Source of the DNA: Polytrichum commune
Taxonomy: Eukaryota; Streptophyta; Polytrichopsida; Polytrichales; Polytrichaceae
Assembly: GCA_950295325.1 (NCBI GenBank)
Contig: OX485803.1
Span: 43,663,554 to 43,727,553 of the forward strand
DNA length: 64,000 nt
Direction of reading: 5' to 3'
The notes beneath the pieces were generated by a model that had not been told where the DNA came from, did no database searches, and was given only the letters and a program-made list of their open reading frames with translations. Every line of letters starts with the position of its first letter. Position 1 is the first letter of the stretch. This document shows positions 11,255-22,241 of this stretch, one piece after another. A program made the translations under genes and the position numbers.

Positions 11255-14149
11255 CATCTACATAGGAATGGTGCATCAAAGTTCAATCATGAGGTTTGAT
11301 GAGCTTAGCAATGCAAAAAATCAAAGAGCCCTAGAGGTTGAAATTATTAGCATTTAGTGAATTGGTGAGGTGCTTTGTAAGGGTGACTTCTCTCACCTTC
11401 AACAGAAGTCCCCCCCCCCCCAACACACACACTCAAAAAACAGAACAAGGACAACTACGCCAACATCACTAGACCTAAAACAACACCTAGTAATCTTCTA
11501 TAGTAGGTACATATTGATTGTGAAGATGTATTTCATTTGAACGTGTTATAAGCTGTTGGTTTTTGGCTGCTTACAATTGAAATTTATAATCCTTATAACT
11601 TTTGCATATCGTATTCAAACAATATGTTCTCTTTGATGTGTTGGAATCCTCTTGATCCTGCAAAACTAAAAATATATACTTGATAATAATAATATTTTTT
11701 TTCTCAACACTTATTATGTTGGTTTTAGATTATTGTTGATGGGTGAGGGCTAGGTTTGTCTTTCTCTTTGAGCTAGTCCCCCACCAATCTTATTGATTAT
11801 GGAGTCAGGGGTTCATTTTCATGAGCACCTTGACATGAGCATGAGCATGTCAGAGAGCGTGGACATAGGTTTCATAGGCCTTTGACCACATGGATATAGG
11901 TGATAACATGGTTTTAGGTAGGCTTGCATGTAAGAACAATTATGATATGTGAATTCTAAAGTACCCTCAACTACACCTTGTTTCATAATTCACACTGGGG
12001 TGACTGGAGGTCCAATTTCTTATGTGTAGTTGATTGGCAAAGTAGTAGTCACCTTTGCGATGACACAATAAAAATAAAATCATGTCGTAAATACAATTGT
12101 TACTACAATAACATCCATTGGGTGTCACGCTTAGACGTGATGCAACGTGATGTGACGGCCAAAGGCCGTGTCACATCCATCCTTGGGATGATAAGATGAG
12201 CAACTAGAGAAGGGGGAGAAACATAAAATTGTTTCCATGAAACATGTGGAGGAGGAACCCGAAAAACCTAAGGTTGTTAGATCTTTAAGAAGTCAATCAT
12301 GATCCAAAGTCTTTTGTAATCTTCATAGATTTGGGATCTCAAGAATATTTTTTGCATTCATGGAGCAATTGCAATGGCTTTCCTCTTGGATTCCTATTTC
12401 AAAAATGGTGCAATACCAAGTTATGAAGCTGGAAAATTAAAGACTCTCAATACTATCTTTGATCTTGAATCTCCAATAACCAATGGGCTAATTTGACCTT
12501 ACATGGACCATTTGCATGTGATGTCTCGTAAAAGCCAAGTCAAAGCAACTCCCCAAGGTTTCATCACACAAAAGGTCTAGGATCATGATCCAAAATTTAT
12601 ACCACTTCCCTGCATAAATAATTGAGTCATGACCTTGGTTGCAAAGTTGCCGTGCAAGTTTGCCGACCGCATGCTAACCTTAAAACTCAACCTCCTTGGT
12701 ATAGTATTTAAGCGGATCTTGATGTCTCCTACTCTAAACCTTAAACAACTTGAGTGCCACCCACCACTTCACATTTTTCAAATTATAATTGGCCTATTCG
12801 GTTTCCGCATGCCACAATGATTCAACATTCTCACCCATGTATGACACACACCCCCGATCGCAATATACATTTCTCGTACAGTTCCCCCGTTCCATCATAA
12901 TGTGTAGCATGCATTGGTTTCACTGCTAATCAACGAAACGTTGATGAAGCTAGGATGCAAGTTACTTAAAATGAATGCCTTGGCATTGGCTTGAATCTGA
13001 GTTGCCCGTGGATTGGTGGTCTTTGAAGTTTTTTGGGCCCACGTAATATCTGAAGATAGACATTCGTTACTTTCAATCTTTACTTTGATAATCTCCTTGT
13101 ACCCCCAACTTGTTTTTATGATCCAAGATGACCACCTTTACCATATCAAGAATCCATAGTCATTGGCATGGGTAAGATGCCCTTAGCCATTTTTCCAACT
13201 TATGTTCCTTTCAAGAAATTCTTTTGTTGACCATTTTGGGAAACCCTTTGGCATACAGTTTCCACCACGTAAGCAACACCCGCATTTTTCCCTTCAAGGG
13301 GTCACCACCTCACACCCTTCAAGGGGTGGACAAACATTATCAACCAATTACTTGACATTGAAAACTCCATTTCAGGCCTTATTCTTCACCCAAAAAATTA
13401 GTTATGCGAGATTTCAGTCCTTAGTGAATTTGGCTCCATCCACTGCATATCGAATGGCTTCTCCAATTGACTTCATCATTCCATTAACCATTTGATCTTT
13501 TGATCTTGATATCGTCCTCATCATTGTGCATATGCCAGTTTATGATGGCATTGTGGATTTTTTTGGTTATAGCTTCCGAAAATTTCACCTTTGGCTTTTC
13601 ACTCTTCGTGGATTATAATGAGGCCTAAAAATTCCTCATTGCCTGTATGAATGGGCATGGATAATTGGACCTTCTAAATGAGGAGTCATGTCTATTTTTG
13701 ACCCCATATAAGTAATTGATTCCACATTTGAATGCCATTGCCTTTTATTAAGCAATTTAAATGCCATCACCTAACATCCTGGCTTGTCATCACCTAACAT
13801 CCAATTTTTTTTTCTATCATTATGTTTAATAACACGGTGTACTTATATTTATAAACACAATCTAAACACATTCACAGACACGACAATATTCACACCTCGA
13901 TGCCGCAAAATCTAGTCCAAAATTGGCAAGGCTTTGGCCCCATCACCAATCTTTCAACTCCCCTTGACCTAATTTGGACATTGGGCAAAGTATGCAAGGC
14001 TTGCTAGATCCCAATGTCCCACTTGAGGTAGGGTAGTTGAAAGTGAGGTCAATGAGGCCTCACACCTTATACATGTAGGTTGGGAGGGTCTCACACCCCC
14101 AAGGCCGATCCCCTCTATCCTAACCGTTGGATGCGGTTGCATCCAACGA
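11255..14149. other. No gene seen; one short palindrome
   Basis: Non-coding in all frames apart from short unremarkable ORFs. At about 12155-12178 GTGACGGCC and GGCCGTGTCAC form a tight palindrome. A direct echo of ATCACCTAACATCC occurs at about 13765 and 13791. C and A homopolymers lie near 11410-11420. Confidence 0.5.
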
Positions 14150-14820
14150 TCAACTTGGAAGAGACATTTGGTCGATTGCAAGGTGGCAATCGACCAAAGC
14201 AAACAACTGCTACTTAACAGTTGACTAAGGGCAATGGATTGTTACTTAGCAATTGACATACGCAGTCAACTTCTGGGTTGCAATCGGCCCATGTCAATTA
14301 TCTTGACAACTATTATTTAGCAATCAACACAAGGCAATCAATTGCTAATTAATAATCAAATTAGTAACCAACAATCGTCTTAGTGTATTTGACTATTGCT
14401 TAGCAGTCGACTGATGATTAGCAGTTGACCTAGGTAGTCAAGTGTTGATTTGCAATCGACATGGTAGTCAATCTAGATTTGACAATTGTTTGGTGCAGTC
14501 AATAGGATAGTCAACACCTATGTGATTTTCATATTAGTGGATATAAAAACCGCCTATCATGTCAACTTTTAGGTGAAGTCGATTTGTTTAGGTTGACCAA
14601 CATGTCGACTTCATCAAACAATCAATATGAATGTCGATTGCCATGTTGCCTTCTAGGGAAAATCGAGTTGTCTAGGTCAATTGCCATGTCAATTGTTAGT
14701 TGTAGTCGATATGGTAGTTGTCTACAAGGGGCAATCGAATCTTTTAGGTTGACTGACATGTTGATTGCTAGTTGTTGCCGATATGGGTAGCCAACTACAT
14801 AGGGAGAGTCGACAACCTTC
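14150..14820. repeat. Region dense in GTCGATTG / CAATCGAC-like words
   Basis: Across about 670 bp the words GTCGATTG, GTTGACTA, CAATTGAC, AGTCGACT and close variants recur on both strands, more than a dozen times, with no fixed period visible by eye. There is no coding frame. Weaker echoes lie at 29425-29535 and 30655-30765, next to the two R2 repeats. It may be an ancient degenerate tandem array; function unknown. Confidence 0.55.
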
Positions 14821-15580
14821 AAATTATTTTTGCAATTGTGTGTCATTATATTAAGCTTGGCATGGGGTTGGATATGGCTATTAATACACAATGATCTTTA
14901 TTATTTAGTGTGAGTGAATGCACAAAGATTATAAACCCCCATTTTATTGACATTCGGCATTCTTGCCAACTTTATTTGACCTTGATGGTTTTTACACATT
15001 CGTTGCATGTGGAGAGAGGTAGTGTGCTATATTGATATGGGTACGTGAGACGAATGAAGGCCTTGGTACGTGCCCAAGGAGTGGACTCCAGTGTCCAAAA
15101 AGGCGGAGTACAAATTTACAAGTTGGAATTAGTGTATAGGAAGGACCGTATGGTTGCCAATTTAAGATATAAAAAGAATGACGACAAGATGCGGGTGGTG
15201 GCATTGTGTTGATGTCAAGGGCTGGTTGTCATAGCTTTATTTGTGAGGTGTGGTAGTGTGTGTCTAGCAATTCTGGAGAAAGTTTGGAGGATTATGTTAA
15301 GGAAGTGAGGGATGATGTCAATGGCTTCTAATAACGAGCTTTATGAAGAGCACAGTCCAATGCAAATGGAAGTCAAATTGATCCATCATCCCCCCGCATC
15401 ATCAATGGCAAGGGAGGTTGTATTTGAGTGGACTCCCAGACCCCACATACGTATTCAAAGTCAAATGGGCCTAAAGGAAGGCATGCAAAATTCCAAGAAA
15501 ACGTAAGTTGAATACGAAATAATTACATGCCTTCTACGAGGTTTATATCCCCATTAGCATTGTCCTCCATCTCACATTCA
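14821..15580. other. No gene seen upstream of the hAT remnant
   Basis: If the hAT element kept its N-terminal zinc finger it should lie here, but no CxxC...HxxxH pattern was recognised. The frame at 15312-15506 has no known motif. Confidence 0.45.
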
Positions 15581-15588
15581 TCGAGGTT

Positions 15589-17637
15589 GTGAAGGCAACC
15601 AAGAAGGCAAGACCTTTATACAAACTCCTAGCCTATCATGTAATACGCAAGATTTTCCTTGTCAATGCATTGTCCAATACCTTAAAATTAGTGGAGTTGA
15701 AGACAAAATCATTCATCTACAAATATGGTTGCATTATTTGTTCAGATGGATGGAAGAATTTTGCCCAACGGCCTTTGATGTACATCATACAAATTTGTTT
15801 GGCAAGTGACGTGTCTTTTTGTTCCATCAGCACAACTGGTAACACAAGGATGCCAACTATGTTGCCTCCAAGGTTAAATGATATATTGCCGGAGTGGATG
15901 CAAGCACTGTAAGGGGACCGCTCTTGATCCTTCCACATGGTTATATGAATATGATTCAGAACAATATACTAACTTTGAATTTTGTGAAAAAAATCCTAAA
16001 CATGTAAAAAATATATTGATCTTCAAAGTCAAGCGATTTATGTTGACGAAAACAATCTTAAAAAGTCTACATACTTTAGAAGACGGTGCAAGTGGTTGTG
16101 CAAGTGGTGATATTATATACGTAATTGTCAAAACTTTGTTGTAAATAAAATAAAATTACATTGAATTAATGATTTTCTAGAAACATATTTGATGACAACC
16201 TCAAATATATATTAAATTCAAGGAACATGAAAAAAAATCAAGTTCTAAATATTTAAGGTCGTGAAATTTACATCCAAAACTAGATCTAGCCATTTTCTTC
16301 GAGGAATAATTTTAATTAAAAGTTTTATAGATCTCATCTTGGTATGCTACATATGAGTATGTAGCACAACAACAAAGGTCATCATGGAAAAACTTTAAAC
16401 AACATTATGCTACTATTTTAAGGCATTGACCCCAAAATTTTATAGTTTTAAGATATTAAAGCATTTTTTTGGTCCACTTTACCATCCTTGCACCCAAGTG
16501 GACCCAAAAAATGTAGTCCAAGTGAACTTCAACAATGCGGTGGCCATGAAAAAATTGGCTAGCAATATTAGCTATGAGTGGCCATACATACATTGGTAAG
16601 GATGTGTAGTGTATTACTTGAACTTGTTGTTGAAGGATTGGGGAAAACAACGATGGGCAAAGGATGTTATGGACAAGGCAAAGTCCGTCGTCAAATACAT
16701 CGAGGCCCACCAATGTCCTACGGCGGTCTTCCTTATTTGCTCGTCCAATTTGAAATTGAAGATGCCTGGGTCCATAAGATTTGCCACCAACTTCATAATG
16801 ATGAATCGATTTGTTAAGATCAAACATCCATTGGAACAAATGGTTGTACATCCTGATTAGCCCACCTACCCAACAAGTTAAGTTTGGGGAGCGATCATCA
16901 GAGGAGAAGTCCTATCAAGTTGTGTCAAATCGAGGCAAATGTGATTGATGACAATTTTTGGGCTAGTTGTGATAATTACCACCACATGTCGGAGGAGGTA
17001 TTGAAAGCTCTGAGAGTGTTTGATGGTGTGGAGCTAGCAATGGGCAAGGCTTGGTTGATGATGATTATTGTTTTTTAATTTTAATTTTAAAAATAAAATA
17101 AGAATGCTTAGCCTTAGAAATCATCCTTTCAATTTAGCCCACAACCTCGGCACATTGGCTAAAGAGGATCTTTATAGCTGGTGGCATATGATGACCACAG
17201 TCCTCCACCATGCAAGAGCAATGTTGAATCCGTATTTATTGGATGACCTTAGCATCCATGAAGATGTCGCCATTAAATCAAGATTCTTGGACACCATAAG
17301 GAGGTTGACCACATGCATTGACAGTCAATAAGGTCGGGTAGTAACCAAATTTCAAGCATTTAAAGAGCATAGAGGTGCATTGCCAATATGCCTTTAGCCA
17401 TGGAAGCCAACATTCCATCCCACGAGTGGTGGGACCTTGTGAGCAATGGTGGCACACAATTGACCCCTTTAACCAAGCATACAATGGCCCAAGTGTGTTC
17501 CTCTTCGTCATGTCATAGGAATTGGAGCGGTTATTCATTTGTGAACAAAAAAGCTAGGAACTGGTTGAATTCAACTAGGGCTAAAATTTGGTTTACATTA
17601 CACCAATGCATAGTTGGTATGGGAGAGGGTGGACTGT
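15589..17637 (+). pseudogene. Decayed hAT-superfamily transposase
   Basis: Pieces of one hAT transposase lie in order in several frames. 15700-15860: IICSDGWKNFAQRPLMYIIQ, the first catalytic-aspartate block (DUF659 region). 16497-16610: NVVQVNFNNAVAMKKLASN, where the usual TDNA aspartate reads N. 16609-16860: LNLLLKDWGK and RFATNFIMM. 16884-17047: NFWASCDN...LRVFDG. 17068-17331: HPFNLAHNLGTL. 17388-17637: EWWDLVSNG, TMAQVCSSSSCHRNWSGYSF and RNWLNSTRA, the C-terminal dimerisation domain. Stops and frameshifts separate the blocks, and about 580 bp of unrelated AT-rich sequence interrupts it at 15913-16495. No terminal repeats were found. It cannot encode an active enzyme. Confidence 0.85.
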
Positions 17638-17640
17638 GAC

Positions 17641-20280
17641 TTAACAATATGATATCTAAGGAGCATGATGTCCGAAGATTATGACTACTTGGCTGACGAG
17701 GACATAAACGATGTTTCATTGGCAAGACTCGGCTGAGATTCTTTGGGGCCTTTGGACAACGGCAACTGTAAGAATGGTTGAGGGAACTTGGGCCTTGACA
17801 TGGGGGATGCACTCAATGTGGCCAATAAAAAGCCAGATGAGTATAAAAAAAGGGTATTTATTGTGCCTAGGGGTTACAAAATATAAATAAGGTACAAGTA
17901 TTATTTATTCTAGCTTTGTAAATGTACTAGGCATATTATTCACAAACTTCTAGTTGTATTTCTACCTTTAGGTCCATAGTCAATTATTTTGAAGTAGGTT
18001 CTCTACAAGAGGTTCAATATATTTCATCCAATATGTGAGTTGAATAATAATCTTGAATTGTCTAAGAATAGGCTCATCAAAGTCAAGTATGATATGTTGT
18101 ATGTAAAACCTAAAGTTCGACTATCTAGAGCCATGAATAATGATTACTCATTGAAATTGAGATGTGATTATGCAATTTTATTTGTTTCTCTAGTAGTAGC
18201 TGAAAGAGTAAAGAAAATAGGGATACCACCAAGACATGGTTTATTTGGCAAGGATCTATAATATGTGCCATAAATTTGGCAATAGGTGGATGGAGTATCA
18301 ACAACCAATTGACCTCTTGGATTGGCCTTCCAATATTGCAATAAGGCTATGTTGGTATCAAAATAAGAATGGGTCAATGTGGACCTACAATTTGATAGAT
18401 CATTTATGGTAGAATTAGAATCCATCTTTGCATGGGCTACAATGATTTATATTGTAAAAAAACATTTGTATGAGTTACATCCAATGGATGAACAAGTGTT
18501 TAATGATTTTGTTAATGATAAATAAATATGGCTTGCTAAGAGTATTTTAGCCATATTTTCCACATGATCTTTTTGGCATATACATATGATTGGGGTCTAT
18601 ATGATTTATTTATTTCTCAATTGGATGTATTCAAAGGTATTTCTTAGCTGCATACTTGTACGTATATCATTTTTAAGAGGAGGAAAATCTTGTATATTAG
18701 GGGTAATAATTTCAAGGTAATGCATGCAAGTGGTTTCTAGCCTTGACAACCCCAAAGATCTATTTGCATTTGATAGTGATGATGTTGCATATGACGTGGT
18801 CCAACATCACCTATCGGGAATTTCTCTAAAGTGTGAATGTGTGTTCCACTACGCCAACAATGGCCATACCCAATGTGACCACAACAACCATATCCAATGT
18901 GTTGATTGAATTTGAACCCAACGTACATGAAGATGTTGTAGCAAAACAAACATGGATGAGGTTGTTAAAAATGATGGCAATCAAATGGATATGGATGAAG
19001 TCCAACCACCCGCTTCTCATATTCATCCATTACTCAATGATGTCCCCTCTCCTACGTTGTCAACAACAAGTCAACAACAATAGAGACTACACCACCCATT
19101 CCCATTCCACATGGTGAGGGCATGTCTAGCATTGTGGCATGCCCAAATTCATTACAAGATAGACTGTCACATTTGGTATGAGGTCAAATGATGGCCTCCG
19201 ACTTGGAGGTTACCTTGGCACAACACATTGCACAACATACCCCAACAATATCATGCATTGTCACTTGGTTGGTCGATGCCATCATTAGTATGTGTGCCCC
19301 TTGAGCCACCTTAGCCCGAGCACCCTTTAATATTGCTTTTACAAACTTTGGTAAAAAAAAAAATTCTAAAGGGAGGTGCGAGCATGCAAGACAACCAGGG
19401 TCACCATGGTTGCCCATCCACCAACAGAGAACTAAAGATGCAACATGATCCAAACCAATGGTATCGATTGGGATACCAACTGTTGGTACTCGACCTAGTC
19501 GACTTTGGGGGGGGGGGGGGCAAAGAATGGTTAAGAAACCAACTCCCGAATGACGATAGCATGTTGTGGATGATGCATCGGGTGTAGGTGAAGCTCTCAA
19601 TGATAGTGATTACCATGCACCTCCCCCAAGATTGGCTGTGGAGGGGGGGGGGTCTCGAAGGACTAGAGATTTTGTACCTCGAGATAACGGTGATGAAGTC
19701 CCATGAGTTAATGTTTGAGGGAATGTTAACTATCTCATAATGTGCATTGGGTTGGATTGGATTGGACTTAAGAGTATTTTGGATTGTGTATGGTTTTTAT
19801 GATAAATAAATCATTTCACATGGTTTATTCACATTTTCTCTATGATACTCCTATGTACGAGTAAGTTTGGACCTAGGTGTTAATGTAAATGCATTAACAC
19901 CAGAGATTGCCTAAGGTGTACAAGTATATGATTTGAACCATACCTAGATAATTATTTAAGATCAAACATTAAGCCTATGCATGACTTTAGTGAATCAACA
20001 CTAAGCCCACATACACCCATACATCCGTTCATACATGCATCCATGCATACAATGGGTATTGCTAATACAAACTTGTAGTAAACTCAAAGTTATAATGCAA
20101 ATACCATATATGGTGAATGAAGTTCTTTTCACATGCAAGTGCATATATTGCATATATTGCGATTGTATCCACAAGCTACCTCCACCACCTTAGAATGTTT
20201 GCTTGGATTGAATTAGCAAACGTAAAACAATATTAGACTGCCACATTGCATATATGTTCATAAGAAAAGTCTCTCCGAAG
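17641..20280. other. No gene seen
   Basis: Many short frames, none with a recognisable domain. Part of 17640-17830 may be the tail of the hAT element. G homopolymers occur near 19507-19520 and 19643-19651. 18000-18700 is AT-rich and not identified. Confidence 0.5.
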
Positions 20281-20985
20281 GACAATTCCAATAGTTGATG
20301 CATCATCAGAGTTCGACACAACACCTATCTAACCAGAGCCAATACTCCTTGTTGTGGATGAACTTTTCCTGCAAGTACTCAAGTCTCTGAATCCCTAGAT
20401 TGTTCAATCGAGCATTTTGAATCCACCATTGAATTGGGATGGCTATGGGCTAGGTAGCGCCGAAAAGATATTTGTAGCCACATTACTCGTGAATTGCTTC
20501 ATCAAGCAATAATGTTCCTCTTACTCCATAGAATCTTTGGTCATTATAAATATCCAATTCATAAAGAGCCAATCAAAATGCATTGTGTACTTCTCTTATT
20601 CCAAAATGAAGGCACCAAACCTTGTTAACTCCCACATATTTACATAGGAGAACCATAAAATAAAAAATCATATCATCCTTCTCAATTACGTCGATGGCAC
20701 ATGGCTTGATTGCCAATATGGGCTTTATCAACTTTTGCATGATATGGTCTTGCACTATGTTGTCGGGAAGGCCAACAATAAATGTACACTCCACAATATA
20801 TTTGCCTGATATGCACAAAACTCACCAACATCCTTCTCATTTGTTCTCCATTTGTAAAACTTGCTATAACAAGCTAGGCCAATGGAAGACTTGGGAATGA
20901 GGCCAATGTGAGGTGTGAGGTGGGGCTTGCTAATATAAGCCCCCATTATAATGATTATGAGCAATTAATATGATATGACTAAGCT
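20281..20985. repeat. Dispersed repeat R2, copy 1
   Basis: Aligns in the same orientation with 29955-30643. Shared blocks include CCAATAGTTGATGCATC, CCAAAATGAAGGC, TAGGCCAATGGA and TATGACTAAGCTAA at the right edge. A minus-strand open frame (20573-20818) is not recognisable and is broken in the other copy. This copy ends about 80 bp before the left end of the P-like transposon. Confidence 0.75.
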
Positions 20986-21064
20986 AACCCTCCTCTCTTG
21001 CACCCCTTGAGCTCTTTTGGCAATCATTCAGCTCCCATCAAACCATGACAGACGGCCCTGGAAG

Positions 21065-21079
21065 CCCGGGGGGAGCACT
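21065..21079 (+). repeat. Left terminal inverted repeat of the P-like element
   Basis: CCCGGGGGGAGCACT, preceded by target copy CCTGGAAG. It pairs with 29401-29415 at 14 of 15 positions. Confidence 0.85.
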
Positions 21080-21549
21080 CCCCCATTTTTGTTAGTTTAC
21101 GTGCGATCAAATGAAGGGGTATTATAATTGCCTTGGTCCTAAAATTTAGAAAGGGTTTCGAAGTAAAATAGCATCACCAAAATGGGTATTCTGAATTTTA
21201 TAAATAATGAAGGGTAGGTGATAATACTAAATTTTAGCTGAATATTTGATCTACAATAGGCTTGCCAAAAAACAAAAGCAGATGTTAAATTTGTTTGGAA
21301 GTAAATTAGGCTGGTCTTAATGGGATCCAATGTCCTCAATGAATAATGGGGGATGAAAAATAGAGGCCAACAGTTCATCCACAGCCAACGTTCAATCTTC
21401 CCTCGCTTTGCTGTGTCTTGCAGTTTTTTTCACCACTGATAGGGTTTGTTGTGTTTCGAGAAACAACCTTGCTAACGTTGCAGTTTGTGTGGGAGGTTTC
21501 TTGTGTTTCCTAAATGAACATTTCTAAGGCTTTAGGTTGTGTCAGGGTT

Positions 21550-22060
21550 CTTGTCGCCGAAGGTGAACATTGCTAAGGGTTTCGGCTGTTCCAAGTTTCT
21601 TGTCGCAGAAGGTGAACATCGCTAAGGGTTTCTGTAGGTTCAGGGTTGAGGTCGCCGAAGTCGAACATTGCTAAGGGTTTCTGTAGGTTCAGTTGTGAGG
21701 TCGCCGAAGTCGAACATTGCTAAGGGTTGAGGTAGGTTCAGGGTTGAGGTCGCCGAAGTCGAACATTGCTAAGGGTTGAGGTAGGTTCAGGGTTTAGGGT
21801 CGCCGAAGTCGAACATTGCTATAGGGGTTTAGGGTTTTTTGTTGCCGAAGGTGAACATTGCTAAGGGTTGCGCTTGTTTCAAGTTTCTTGGGTTTCTTGA
21901 ATGATACTTGCTAAGGTTTAGGTTTAAGGGTTTCTTGTTGCCGAAGGTGAACATTGCGGAGGGTTAAGCTTCTGTCAGATTTTTTGTGTTTCTTGAAGTA
22001 TCATTGCTAAGGGTTTAGGTTCTGTCTGGTTTATTGTCGCCGAAGGTGAACATTGCTAAC
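21550..22060 (+). repeat. 49-bp minisatellite in the 5' part of the P-like element
   Basis: About ten imperfect units, each containing GTCGCCGAAG(T/G)(C/T)GAACATTGC followed by TAAGGGTTT and a variable tail with AGGTTCAGGGTTGAG. Most units carry an AAGGGTTT(A) word close to the plant telomere repeat. GTCGCCGAAGGTGA also occurs inside the transposase coding region near 22486, so unit and gene may share an origin (inference). It probably lies in the 5' untranslated or promoter part. Confidence 0.8.
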
Positions 22061-22241
22061 CTTGTAGTTTGTGTGTGAGGTATCTTGTGTTTGTTGATTT
22101 ATCATTGTTAACATTGCAGTTTGTATTTGAGGTTTCTTTTGTTGCTTGAATGAACATTGCTAAAGTTGCAGTTGGTGTGCGAGCTTAGACTAAGGTTTGC
22201 TGTAGGGTTTTAGTGGTACCTTCCAGCTTTGGATTTGAGGT

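Noticed and set aside
12155-12178. GTGACGGCC/GGCCGTGTCAC palindrome as a terminator or operator
   Set aside because: Bacterial-type reading does not apply, and no gene is adjacent; probably incidental or part of an old MITE.
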